Of a DNA stretch of 44,955 nucleotides, positions 1-11,200 are shown one piece after another. A model generated the notes under the pieces. The model was given only the letters and a program-made list of their open reading frames with translations, was not told the DNA's origin and did not search any database. Source of the DNA: Saccoglossus kowalevskii (lineage: Eukaryota; Hemichordata; Enteropneusta; Harrimaniidae); the NCBI RefSeq assembly GCF_000003605.2, contig NW_003109094.1, positions 291,553 through 336,507 of the forward strand, written 5' to 3'. A program made the position numbers and the translations under genes. Positions within the stretch are counted from its first letter, which is position 1. Each line of letters begins with the position of its first letter.

Positions 1-34
1 GCATGCCCACTGTGTGCACAGTATGCTAATAACT

Positions 35-172
35 TTAAAGCGAGAGGGTCATCACCTGAGCACGCAGGGAAATTGAGTCCCAAGCGACAATAACAACGCA
101 AAGGCACATGGGTAGACGTTTGTTTGTAAATCTATGGCAATCTGACGCATGGTGATGACTCCCCCGCTTTAA
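35..172 (+). mobile_element. MITE with TTAA ends, copy 1
   Basis: This 138 bp element begins TTAAAGCGAGAGGGTCATCA and ends in the near-perfect inverse TGATGACTCCCCCGCTTTAA, so it has terminal inverted repeats of about 22 bp bounded by TTAA. Its interior (a stretch with AATTGAGTCCCAAGCGACAA and CATGGGTAGACG) recurs at 2091-2255 in reverse and at 44634 onward in the same orientation. TTAA borders are typical of piggyBac-type insertion, but no transposase is present, so this is a non-autonomous copy. The family assignment is inferred. Confidence 0.7.
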
Positions 173-639
173 TGAGCTTTTGATTTTATTGTCATTTCTC
201 TATTACTCAATTTACAGTATTATTATTTAACTATTACCAGTATATTTCATATAAATTTTCTCATTATGTATTATGTACTCTTAAACAATACGTTAATAGG
301 ATTTATGAATTCACTGTCCTTATCATTTTTTTTTCTGCTATCAGTGAATATGAAACACCACAAACACATATTTTCGGCTTTGACCTCCTCCCTCCCTGTC
401 TATTGTGGTTATTAGAAGGCTGTACACGCTTTCTACCATACTAAACTGGTCACCAGATTCAACAAGTGCTGCTGCTCCTTTTACTATAAGTCCACCTTTG
501 CAAGTCACTTAAGATTTCAAAACTATACAGCGCCACCAGTGGTTATTCTTGGCTATATGCGTCCAGTACACAACTAATGTACTACACATTTTTTACACAT
601 CATAGCAAGAAATAAAATTATTTTATTATTACATTTCAG

Positions 640-761
640 AAAATTCCTGAAGACATCTTAGCTAATATTTCGGAGCAGATTACCCCACCTAGAATTATAC
701 CTCGCAAATTAACAGAATACTCGCAAGAAGAACTTGACAACTTTCCAAAACTTTGGCATCC
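640..761 (+). CDS. Penultimate coding exon of the unrecognised gene
   Basis: A 122 bp exon, phase 0 at entry and phase 2 at exit, bounded by CAG and GTAAGT. The other two frames contain stops within the first 22 bases. The peptide contains the runs [15 protein letters not shown] and [12 protein letters not shown] and has coding character, but its family is not recognised. Confidence 0.6.
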
Positions 762-2710
762 GTAAGTATTAACTCCTTATCTGCATGAAAAAAAACATTA
801 TATACTGTTTTTCTTTCAAATTAAAATACACATCAATTAAAAATTGCATTTATTGTATACTGTAGAATGACTGGGTTTAAATTTCGCTGATTTAGCATTT
901 CAGGCATATTCAGTGGGTTTTAAATTCACTGTTTTATCATTTAGATAATGTGTTCTGTGCTAAATTTTACATATTCACTGGGTTTTAATTCAGCGCATTT
1001 TCCAGTCAGCGAAATAAGCGATATTGAAACCCAGTGAATAATTAACCTTTTTACAGTAGTTGATTGGTGCTCCAGTTATTTTGCATATGTGCATGAGCTA
1101 TTGGTATAGGGCAATTTTAAAAGGTTGTTTTTGTGCCACGACTGCATGAAAAATATGGGTCCCATATCACCTGTTGACGCTGTTTTTTCCCCGTTCATTT
1201 TGGCTATCTGGAGGCTTTCAGCAGGTGATGTGATGACAACATAAAAAGCGACACCACTGTGGTTTAACAAGGTAATTCTTGTTGGATACACAGGTACGAT
1301 GATAAGCGATGACAATTTTGTGTTAGTCAAACATATTCAGGGGTTTTTCTAAAAAAAACTGCAAGAGGGAGCACTGCAATTCAGCGGCGCCGCCAAGTTG
1401 GGGTAGACAGGGTTCTCCCCACCAGGGAGGGATTCTAAGTTAAAATGGAACATTCTATGGCTTCCTTGGGGCCAAAATTACTATCAGACAGGTTACAATT
1501 GGAAACTGTGGCCACTGTGATCCCTGGTCAATCAGAATTTTATGGTTGCCGGAGGATCTGCTTCCCAGGGTAAGGGGGCGTATGGCCATGGCATGAGGGC
1601 GCTGTGCCCCTGTTCCTTTGTTTAAAAAAATCCCTGATATTTATAATCAATTCATCACAGAACACACTGGATGCTTAGAAATAGTTTGATTGCGTAAATA
1701 AAATTGAGCGGGATCATCGTTGTATTCAAAAGTGCAAAATTGCATGTCATAAACATTTTACCAATTTGTACCAGTAAACAACAACAGACGAAAGCTGATC
1801 AGTTTCTGCTTATTCAAATATTTCATATAATTATAGTCCAAAAATGAATCTCAAGGATTGATTTTAGAGTGCAACATTTAACCTTTTCACCACCAGACTT
1901 TCTCGTCTGAATTTTTTTGCACTTTTTTATTATATTCTCCAATATTTATGGAAATGAGGCCTAATTTTGGAGCCAACAGGCAAAACTTGAATGAAACTTC
2001 AGTTTTTAATTAAAAAAATGTGGCTATTTTTTTCTCAGTCTTCTGAAGGACTATTTTATGAATTTGTGAAGAAAAGAGGGAAAAACGAGGTTAAAACGAG
2101 GGAGTCGTTACCTGCGCATGCGTCAGATGGCCATAGCGTGTCATTGTTTACAAACAAGTGTCTACTCATGAGCCTTTGCGTATTAAGCGTGTGTTGTTAT
2201 CCTCGCTTGGGACTCAATTCCCGCACGCGCGTAGATGACGACCCTTCCGCTTTAAGAACATGTAATTTTTACTATTGACGTTGTTTGATACTGTATGTAT
2301 GTAGGATTTATCATGAACTAAGCATGTCTTGCTTGTTGTGCACTAATTGTTTTTGTATGTACAATAACAATCAGCGAACGAATACTACGCTGCTTACTGT
2401 AAACCGCCTTAATTTTGTAGGAGGCTGATTTATGCAAATTTAGCGTGAAAATTGCAAAATGTTGTATGGATAAATATTTTTTTCGGGTCCTTCCATGGAA
2501 TGTCAGTGTCTTTTGTGAAATTATTGTCTTCATAAATTCTATAAAAACCCGATATCCTAAAAATGTCCAGCAGTGAAAATTAAATGGTTTAAAGTAATCA
2601 AATTTAGTCTCATTAATATTGTATTTTTAAATAAAAAAAAAAAAGATTTGTCTTATCGTAACGTGATCATCATATTGCTTTACAGTGGTGAAGATCCTGA
2701 GCTCAGGTAG
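640..2710 (+). CDS. C-terminal end of an unrecognised gene (last two coding exons)
   Basis: Two exons can be read. The first is 640-761, preceded by a TTTCAG acceptor and followed by GTAAGT, open only in the frame starting at 640. It encodes 40 residues beginning [13 protein letters not shown] and ending FPKLWH plus two bases of a proline codon. The second starts at 2686 after a TTTACAG acceptor, completes that proline and adds GEDPELR before TAG at 2708-2710. Phases match (2 into 1 base). The segment is charged and proline-containing, with no motif I recognise, so no function is assigned. The rest of the gene lies upstream of the window. The gene is tail to tail with the KLF gene. The second exon is only 25 coding bases, so its assignment is weaker than the first. 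Confidence 0.5.
856..1059. mobile_element. Short inverted-repeat element of the TACTGTA-ended family
   Basis: The segment starts TATACTGTAGAATGACTGGG and ends with GAAACCCAGTGAATAATTAA followed by TTACAGTA, giving imperfect inverted ends. The interior alternates short runs such as ATTCACTGGGTTTTAA and AGCGAAATAAGCG in both orientations. It shares terminal TACTGTA/TACAGTA and the TTCGCTG motif with the elements at 27551, 36884 and 42288, but is diverged from them. It lies in the last intron of the first gene. Confidence 0.5.
1338..1636. mobile_element. Non-autonomous DNA transposon with CAGGG ends and 5 bp target duplication
   Basis: The left end CAGGGGTTTTTCTAAAAAA matches the reverse complement of the right end (CAGGGATTTTTTTAAACAAA). 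The element is flanked on both sides by ATATT (1333-1337 and 1637-1641), consistent with a 5 bp target-site duplication. Length is 299 bp with no coding capacity. CAGGG ends recall hAT-like elements, which normally duplicate 8 bp, so the superfamily is left open. Confidence 0.55.
2091..2255 (-). mobile_element. MITE with TTAA ends, copy 2 (reverse orientation)
   Basis: Starts TTAAAACGAGGGAGTCGTTA and ends CGACCCTTCCGCTTTAA. The interior is the reverse complement of the element at 35-172 (for example GGGACTCAATTCCCGCACGC and CTACTCATGAGCCTTTGCGT). The overlapping 95-codon reading frame is repeat sequence rather than a gene, because the same peptide is read from the copy near 44700. Confidence 0.7.
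2686..2710 (+). CDS. Terminal coding exon of the unrecognised gene
   Basis: A TTGCTTTACAG acceptor precedes one base that completes the proline codon left open at 761. GEDPELR and TAG follow. Only 25 bases are coding, so support rests on the splice site, the phase match and the prompt stop. Confidence 0.45.
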
Positions 2711-3731
2711 AATTTGAACTTGAACTTTCAAGGTATAATGTTCCAGCTCACCACCTTCACATATTACTTTGAAGTATATTATTAAAGGAAGTGGTGTATG
2801 TTAATTGTGCCACCACAGTTGAAATAGAGAAATGTCCAGCCAATCAGAGTGCTCCTTTTATCTGGTTCAGAGAATATGATGTGATGTGCTGTTCTGACAA
2901 TTGGAGCTGGTACAGACATGTGACAGATGGCATGACCTGATTAAACAGACTGACTGTGGCTCACTGTTAGCAGATTTCACGTTTTGTACAATAGATATCG
3001 TTTGGTGCTGCCTATTCTAGTGTTAGCAGTGTGTCATTTCGCAACTATCTCAACAGTATTGGTGCATAATAGTGATTCTCCCCTCTCAGCCCAATGTCGA
3101 CCCGTTATGAATACATTTCCTGTTAATCCTGTGTAACAGTGTTGGAGACATCGCTAGTCAGTCTAGTGCATATTATTTGTACCTGATTAGTCAGGTTTTC
3201 ATAATGCACTCACATGGTGTCATGTATCATAACCAATTACAAAATGTACTGTAAATGCATTAATTATTCACTGGGTTTTAATTTTCGGTATTTTAGCTGA
3301 TAAGTAAAATCTGTTAAATTAAATCTACGTGAACATGTAAAATAACAATAAAACTCATTGTTTCCTTGACAAATTCATGAAATTAAAACACAGTGAATAT
3401 GCTCAAAAAGTGAAAATAAATGTCAGTAAAAATAAATGGTTTTACAGTATGTAATTTAATTCCAAAATCTGTTAAATTAAATCTATGTGAACATAAAAAA
3501 ATAACAAAACTACGTTTCCTTGACAAATTCATGAAATTAAAACACAGTATTATTTTCAAAATAGTGAAATTAAATAGTTTTACAGTATGTAATTTAATCC
3601 CAAAATTAAAATTTCATTTTCCTGTTACCAAGTATTTTATTTAATCTGACCAAGATTTCCACCAGTATTTCAAGTTTGTATGTATAACGTACACACATTG
3701 TTTATTTTGAATAGTGCTGTATGAAAATAAA
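2711..3731 (+). other. Probable 3' UTR of the unrecognised gene
   Basis: This AT-rich non-coding stretch follows the TAG at 2710. AATAAA hexamers occur at 3347-3352 and 3726-3731, and the later one is taken as the outer limit. Part of it is the tandem duplication at 3306-3602. The true cleavage site cannot be read from sequence. Confidence 0.25.
3306..3602. repeat. Two-copy tandem duplication, about 158 bp and 139 bp units
   Basis: AAAATCTGTTAAATTAAATC begins at 3306 and again at 3464. The two units then run in parallel through CCTTGACAAATTCATGAAAT, AAAACACAGT and TTTTACAGTATGTAATTTAA, with small deletions in the second. The sequence belongs to the TACTGTA/TTACAGTA inverted-repeat family. 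The open frame across it merely repeats itself (FTVCNLIPK twice) and is not a gene. Confidence 0.75.
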
Positions 3732-5009
3732 CTTGGCATATCAAAAGATGATGCAATGTTGTTGTTTTTTTACTTCTGTGTGCAAAGTACGTTAACCCAT
3801 AGATCTCATTCTAAGGTATATGGTTCACCTCACCATAAAAAATTTTACCTTGCATAGTGCAAATACTACATTCACAGGAACGTATTTAAACTAATCCCAG
3901 ACAAAGTATTTGTCACCCATCCATCATAAGCACTTATGGAAGATCATTGTTTATATGCCCTTGGATATGTCCAGGCATGTACATTTCATCACTGGGTGAT
4001 AGACATACCATAGCTGTTGAGTTCATTTCTAATGTAGGTCAGATTGAATGTATCGCGACCTTTTCTTACATCCTGTTTTAATGTGGTATATCAAAACTGT
4101 CAGCTGACATCATAAAACTTCTGAACAGTTCACCATAATTGGTTTATTACAAGCACATAGACTCCCTGTAAACACACACAAGGCCAACAAGTTTGGGTTT
4201 CTATATTATATGTGTTTTATTTTCTCAAAAGTGTGACTTGTGTGACAAAAATGACAATGTATCTCAAATTAAATGCGAAGAAAAAAACATTTTGCTGAAT
4301 TTGTTTTCAAATTAATTAATTTTTAAATTGTGCTTTTATATTTCATCCTGTAATGCGCATGATCCTAACTTGGAACACGAAAACACTGAACTGAACACTG
4401 AAAAATTGCAAAGTAAGGTAATCTGCTTTACCCTTCGAAAAGAAACCAATAATAGTTTGGCAACAATCAACATAAATTCAGTTTAAGGTAGCGAGAAGAG
4501 AAATTTTCATTTTTTTCTTAATTTTTTCAAAAATTGATAAAGCGGTTCCTTTAGACCTTTGAGCACTATAATCTTTCCCAGAAGAATGCTGGTCCTAGTT
4601 TTCGTGTGTGTTTTTAATAAAATTTTGCACCAAATGAACATAATTTCATAATGACTAAAACTCGTGAACAAAATTATGGCAGTTTATGATTTTTGATTAG
4701 TGACAAAAGTTATCTTTGGCGCCTATAGCGTTACTAAAATTTAGATAACAGTATGAACGACTTCTGAATAGCATATTTTCACTATGTGATGTCTCCCATG
4801 AAAGGAGAATGCATATATATGCTGTCTAAGTATAAACTAAGGGATAGAACAACATCAGATACTTTTTATAGGGAAAAAATGACAAACTATTAACAAACAA
4901 CAAATATTTAGACGGCTAAACCAAGAATTTTCCATTGATCATCCCCACACTGTTTTAAACGAAATTTATAAAAATACTGATGAAATAATACTGTTTGTAT
5001 ACTATGAGG
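3732..5009. other. Intergenic, nothing recognised
   Basis: AT-rich sequence between the two convergent genes. No exon with splice borders, no long open frame and no clear repeat was found. Confidence 0.5.
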
Positions 5010-5118
5010 TCATTACGAGGATACCTCAAAGTATGCACAAAGAGAATACAGCGAAAGTATTGACTGACGACTCGGAGCAGTGGAGGTTGATGCATACTTT
5101 AAGGTATCCTCGTAATAA
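5010..5118. repeat. Foldback element with 28 bp arms
   Basis: Left arm 5010-5037 (core ATTACGAGGATACCTCAAAG) pairs with right arm 5091-5118 (core CTTTAAGGTATCCTCGTAAT), with about 26 of 28 positions matching and a 53-base centre. It looks like a tiny MITE or a long hairpin. No obvious target-site duplication was found. Confidence 0.65.
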
Positions 5119-6580
5119 CTTTATTATTATACATCTTTTCCTCCCAAGGAGACATCATGGGAGTGCCGAAATCCAAAAGGTTTAGAACAGAATCAGCGAA
5201 CTTCTTTGTTTGGAGTCTGGTCAAACCCTGGTGGCAGCCTTGTTTGTTTTTATTATTAGAGAACGCTTACGCATGTAATCATTATATATTTGGAATTCTC
5301 ATTTCCTAATATGGTAGGATGAAAATGCCCGTAAAATACCACACATTTTATGCATTTAACCTTGGTCAATGTGAATAAACTGTTAATTTCTTTGTTAATA
5401 TTAGATCAAATGATCATAATTATATGGACTTATTTTTGTGTACTACAAAATAATACTGACCTGAAATTTAATAAATATACCGGTAAATTCTTTTCAATTT
5501 GGCCCTGACATATCCCCCCCTTAAAAAAACCATAAAAACCCACACAAAAGGCATAGCATAGTTTCCCTCTGACGCTGTTACCACTAATTGGCGAAGTTGT
5601 GAACCAATACAAAGATTTAAATTGCTTTCACTTTGACAAAAGGACATCAAAGTAGCACATTAGACTACAATCGATAGGTGGTGATTTAACCTATCAGTAT
5701 TTACGTAGAAAAGATAACAATCCAAGGCAGTGTCAAAGTACTGGTAATCACTGGTTAGGAATGTGCAGTGATTGCATCATAACGAATGTCATTTACATAT
5801 TTTGTTGCGGTTGCCGTGCATAATGTAAGGCGATTCACCTTTAACAACATCAGATATCACAGTGGGTGTATGGTTATTTCACCTTTGGGATGTTTAGAAT
5901 GCTAGAAATTCAGTGAAATTCAATGTTGGCGTACACTGATGGACATGTTCGTCAACTAGATCAGATTTTAGTCGCCACACGAGTTTTGTTATTGTTTTTT
6001 TCATCGGTTTTAACATTTTGATACCCTAAAACATTAAAACCTTGCAAACACACCAAAAAAATACTGTAAATTCAAACAAAATAAATATTTAAAAAAAAAA
6101 ATACATTGTACATCAATTTTAATAATTTTCTATAATTTATTTTGGGCAAGATAATTTCCCCCTGGCTGCAGTTCTTTATAAAAACTTTTTTGAAAATTCA
6201 TGTCAAAAATATGCAACAACTATTGACATCAGTCTTCGACATTTTAAAGAGCATGCGAGTACAGGAAGAGAAGAGAAACAAGATCTTTATCTGTGTTGAT
6301 ATGTTTTATTTTCATACACATAGTGAAAAAAACAATATAAATATTCCATTTTACAATGTACAAAATAAGGTTACAAAAGCAACATGCATAGAAATGGACG
6401 TAAACAAAACAGACTCTCGTACAATCGACTAAGTTTCTTATATCGGTACTATATTTATGCTGAATATCGACGCTTTGAATTATCGCCCCTCCACACCCCT
6501 ATTATTTGATGAAAGTGGTATGGTCAATCCACAGAAATTGACCAAACCATACTTATCAAGGAGCATACCAAATACATCAT
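5119..6580. other. Intergenic sequence downstream of both convergent genes
   Basis: No coding exon was recognised. A short imperfect hairpin is at 6518-6553 (GTATGGTCAAT against ATTGACCAAACCATAC), and a homopolymer C/T patch is at 5514-5522. Further minus-strand AATAAA signals (TTTATT on plus near 6137 and 6305) mean the KLF transcript could extend this far. Confidence 0.35.
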
Positions 6581-7911
6581 TTTATTAAAATTATAATACA
6601 GAATGCATCATGATAATTTCATGCTTCTTCACTAAAGAACGTTGGTCGTCTCTCAGCATTTGTTTGAATTTTGTGTAAGCAAACAGAGTATTTTACATCG
6701 AACAGAATGCAGAGCGAGGACCAACATCTTAACAAATTTTTTACATATATAAAATTTATCTTTTTATATATAACAAAGTAATAGACAATACAATTTCTAA
6801 AATGAAATGTGACCAAATTTATAGAATATGTAGATATTATATTATATATATACAAAAAAGTTGCACTGTACAGAAAACCTAGTTTATCAACCAAAAAAAA
6901 AAACTATGGTTACCAAGGCAGGCTCTTCATTCGAAAACACCTAACTAGTTTTGCTGAATACTGAATATGATATGCAAGTTCCTCTTTTTCTTTCTCTAAA
7001 ACGATGGAATCATAATGAAAAGCCTGTTGTGCGCTTCCTCAGCTTCATCGTCCACTATAAAACTAGCGACCAAAGGTCATAGAAATTTTTTTAACAAATG
7101 AGAGTAATAAAAGTTCGGCGAGAGGTGCTCTGCTGTTTGAGAAATGTAAATAGCTTGATCTTACAGTGATTGATAACTTCATTTTGTGTAATTACTTAAA
7201 TATGCATTCCCCCCCCCCCCCAAGTTTACAAGTCAATGCATGCTGGGTAAAATCATTATGAAATTATTCTAAAATCAGTAAAAACTTAAGAAAATATAAG
7301 TTACTACGTACGGTATGCATTGAAGCAAAACAATGTTATTTACACAGAAATGTTGAAACTATAGAAGTGGCTATGCTTACAATTTAAGTTTCAGCGTGCA
7401 CATTACATAGTTGATGCATTATTGAGCATGCTCACAACAGAAAGGGGAGAGGGATCATCAATTTTATAACATCAAGTTTTACACAAGCCTTGAAATTTCT
7501 TACAAACGTATGCATAAATACAAAAATGTTATAAATATTCACTGTGCGTCAATGGTGGAATGTTTGTCTATATTTTACAAAAATTTTGGTAAGAGTGGAT
7601 GCCTACAAAACTGAAGCTAGTATAGCAATATATCTGCCTAAAACTGCATATTCCTAGACTAGAAATGATCTATTTGATTGACTCCAACTCATTTTCTAAC
7701 ACATGGTAAGCTAAGCAACTGGGGAACCCGTCTCCCAACAAAATGTTGAAATGTTAATTTTTAGGTCTTATTGTTTTATAAGCAGAATGTCTTGATTTCA
7801 CTTAATTTGGATGTATAATTATCAAATAAAATCAATGCGTCCATACCAGAGTGTAAAGAGTTTTGTGACTATACAAATAAATAAGGAGTCTAGTTTTTAC
7901 AAGTAGCCAGC
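6581..7911 (-). other. Probable 3' UTR of the KLF gene
   Basis: This non-coding stretch follows the KLF stop codon on the minus strand. A minus-strand AATAAA (plus TTTATT, 6581-6586) is a candidate polyadenylation signal. A run of 14 C at about 7208 and scattered minus-strand ATTTA pentamers are present. Long, AU-rich 3' UTRs suit a short-lived immediate-early message such as KLF10, but that is an inference. Confidence 0.3.
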
Positions 7912-8201
7912 CTATTGATTCAGACTAACAAAGCACTGTGAAGTCGGCACAATAGAGGTCGGGTTCGAGGAAACCATCTCTGTTAGTTTATTCACTTCCA
8001 GCTGCCAATTGGGAACCTTCTTGGTAGTCATGTGACGGCGGGCATGCTTCGTCAAGTGATCACTACGCATAAAACGGCGTTCACACATCGGACAAACAAA
8101 CTTTTTCTCTCCTGTGTGCGTTCGCTTGTGACGTGAAAGTTCATCCGATCTGGCGAAAGTCTTTTCGCATTCATTCCAGGTGCACTTGAAAGGTTTTTCA
8201 C
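7912..8201 (-). CDS. KLF10/11: KLF exon 4: zinc fingers 2 and 3, C-terminus
   Basis: A 290-base exon after a TTTTGCAG acceptor. Its first two bases complete the glycine of the HTG-EKP linker. It encodes finger 2 (C-X4-C), finger 3 (C-X2-C), the KKVPNWQ tail and 30 further residues ending SLNQ, then TAG (7912-7914). Confidence 0.93.
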
Positions 8202-11200
8202 CTGCAAAATAAGAATTGACATGAATAAATTAAAATATAATTTCTTTACATCACAATAAAATCGCAAATGTTCATGGGTAGATGCTTAATTGTAAACATC
8301 AAGAAGGTCAAAATATGAAATCCAGATAACCAACTGTAAACTGTTTTAATTTTGCTGGACAAAAAATTTGTAGCAGTTAAAATTTCTCGGGGGGGGGGGG
8401 GGGTCTTAGCAACTTTGAGTGTCGGTGACTTTTGCAATATTCTGTCTTCATTAATGCCATAAAATTACCGTATATTACAAACTCTCTGAATAAGGTCATC
8501 AAAGTTCAAATCCTGATTTCAGAGATTATTATCTGATGCACTTGTTGCCTCACCTGTATGGGTTCTCATGTGAGCCTTTAAATGTGAACTCTTGAAATAT
8601 GTTTTCCCACAGTTAGTATAAGTACATATGTGGCTTCGGCGTCGACTGAATTCCTGGACTGGCATCTGCACAGCTTGCTTCTGTGACTGTACGACGTGTG
8701 GCAATCCCCCAACAGGTGCGATTTGGACAGGAGAGTTTGTTTCTTGTTTGGTCTGGTTCATAATCAACATTAAAGTTCCGGGTGGTACTAATGTACCAGC
8801 CATAAAGACTGGATTGGTCTGGTTGGCAACTTGTGCGTTTGCATTCACAGCAGGCCCAACCTGTCCTAATGAGACAACATTTACTCCTTTTGGCTGTGTA
8901 ATGACTTGCATACCCTGCGTGGCAGTAACGGGTATCATACTTACTCTTGACGAATGAGGCACAGCAACGATTGGTTGCGCCATCGATACCTGTGTAATGT
9001 TGGCAGGTGATGTCACTTTGGGCATGATTGCTTGAGGTACATTTGTCCGCACACAAGTATTCTGCTTAGTCCTTGTACTTGGCGTTGTATTGTTCGTAAG
9101 TTTAGTAGACTGTGTACTGGACACTGTCACACGTGCTGATTTTTGTATTCGACTGATGACAGAAACGTGAGCCGCTTTTGCGGCGAGTCCTGAATGTGTG
9201 ACATCTGAAATGAATTTTGGCGTACTTGGTAATGAAAGCGAAGAAGACGTCTGAGATGAAACTGTTTTCAGAGACGGCAGTGGTAGTTTCAACACTGGTG
9301 AAATCACTGACGGTACCGCCGAAGTCGTTGACACAACATTGCAGACAGCACTACCTTTAGGTGGAATTGACATTGTGCCACTTCCAAAAGTTAGTGAGCC
9401 GTTTTTGTGTGATGACGTCATGACAGTTGTGTACCCGCTGATACCAGTATGGCAGACAGTCAATGACGGTACAACTGGTACTGTTCCGGGTAGCATCAAT
9501 GTGTGTTGCAGTTTCGTTGGTGGGGGAGTCATTGGCGGAGACTCAGGGATCTATGAAGAAAGAAGAAATAAGTCAATTCAATAACTGTATTTCGTCCAGC
9601 GAAGCAATTAAAAAACATGACTTTTTTTATATTTTTGGACACTGCTACATTTCAAATTCTTTAGTCATTTTGAAATTAGTGAGTAAACATATTTGACTCC
9701 TAAACAACAAGATGATGTGTGTGCCAAACAAAATTTTGTAAGCATCCATCCTATCCATTCTTCAATTACACTTACTGCCGAGAGAAACTTACATTGGCAC
9801 TTGATGTGAAAACACTTTTGGGCTTGACGATCATCGGCGGGGGTGGAAAAGAGTCCATGCTGTCTTCATCATCTTGTGAATATGGAGAAGGTGGCGCATT
9901 AAGCTCCGGCGATCCTCGATACAAACTACTTGGCGACAAAGACCCATCCTGACGCTGTGGAGACCACTTACTCATCGATAACAGTGTTTCCACTGCGTCA
10001 ATATCAGATTTGTCCATTCTAGTGCATTTCGGACTCATTGTCTCCGAACACTCTGTGATTACTTCTTCCACCTGAATAAATAAATAAATAAAAAAAGAAT
10101 GAAGATGATTTGAATATATGTTAACACTGAAAATAATTGGAAAAAATATAACCCAATATAAAGACTATTTGTCAAATTGAAAACAAAACATTTAAAGTCA
10201 AAGTCATGCCCAAATGAACCAAAGATGAATTGCTAATCAATCAACTTAATGCGATTTGAAAGTGTAGTAATTAATTTATGCAGGAGTGAAAAATCTCATT
10301 TTAAAAAAATTATAATAACCAGATAAATTAAATTTTATTGTTTGCTGTTTCTATTTTTATACAGGCAATGATAATAACAGAGAGGGACATGTAGAAACTA
10401 GGGGTTCTAGGATCTATAGCCAAGCATAATGGAAACTGTGCATTCAATACTGCAATGACCTTGTTTACAACAGAAACTCATTAATATTTAAATAAGGTAT
10501 GGGGGCTTGTTAGGTGCATTAGCCAATCAAATAACTAGACTGCAGTCACTCCCTAAGAGCATGATGAATAATGACTCAGACAAGAGTGGTGTGTTTTCCC
10601 TTTTAGCCAATGAATTGGCTGTGGCCGAGATCACTCCCAGAGTGCATGATCAGTTAAACTGTATGATGAAATCTACAAGAAGGAAAAATTTCAGATCAGC
10701 TGTTTCATAGAAACAAAGACTTTAAATAAATATACACCTGTGACCAGGCAGAAATGATCAACGAATTAGAGGCTTATTTCATATCATGCAGTGATCACAT
10801 GCCTGCGATAAGGACAAGTTAAAGCAGGATTTTTTTTTCTGGAAAAATAGGGATGTTTGTAAGAGTATATGAAACTGTTAGTATAAGCACTGTGTAAACC
10901 TTGCGACAATGAAAGCAAATAATTTTAAAATAAATTAACAAACAAATGTTTATATAACTGTTTTCTAATCAGCTAATTACCTTGCTCGGTTGCAAGTGAT
11001 TAAAATGTCACACTTTTTTTAATTCACTATATATACGTGGTAACCAGTAATTTTTTAGGTCTTGTTTAGTTGGCATTGCTGATAAATTGGCATTAAAAAT
11101 GCATTATGTTAAAAAGAAACGACCATGAACTTAGAATCGAGGGTATTCATTGTGTTGGTGCATTTCCAAAAAAAAAAAAGATTTGGTCGTGATCACACAG

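Noticed and set aside
1991-2278. 95-codon plus-strand frame
   Set aside because: Its C-terminal half is the TTAA-ended MITE. The same peptide appears from the copy near 44700, so it is repeat sequence.
3420-3644. 74-codon plus-strand frame with an internally repeated peptide
   Set aside because: It is the translation of the tandem duplication at 3306-3602, with no gene features.
6518-6553. Imperfect hairpin as a microRNA precursor
   Set aside because: The stem is short, with a three-base bulge and an 8-base loop, too small for a precursor.
8613-9056. 147-codon minus-strand frame and the plus-strand frame at 8628-8957
   Set aside because: Shadows of KLF exon 3, whose own frame carries the zinc finger and splices in phase.
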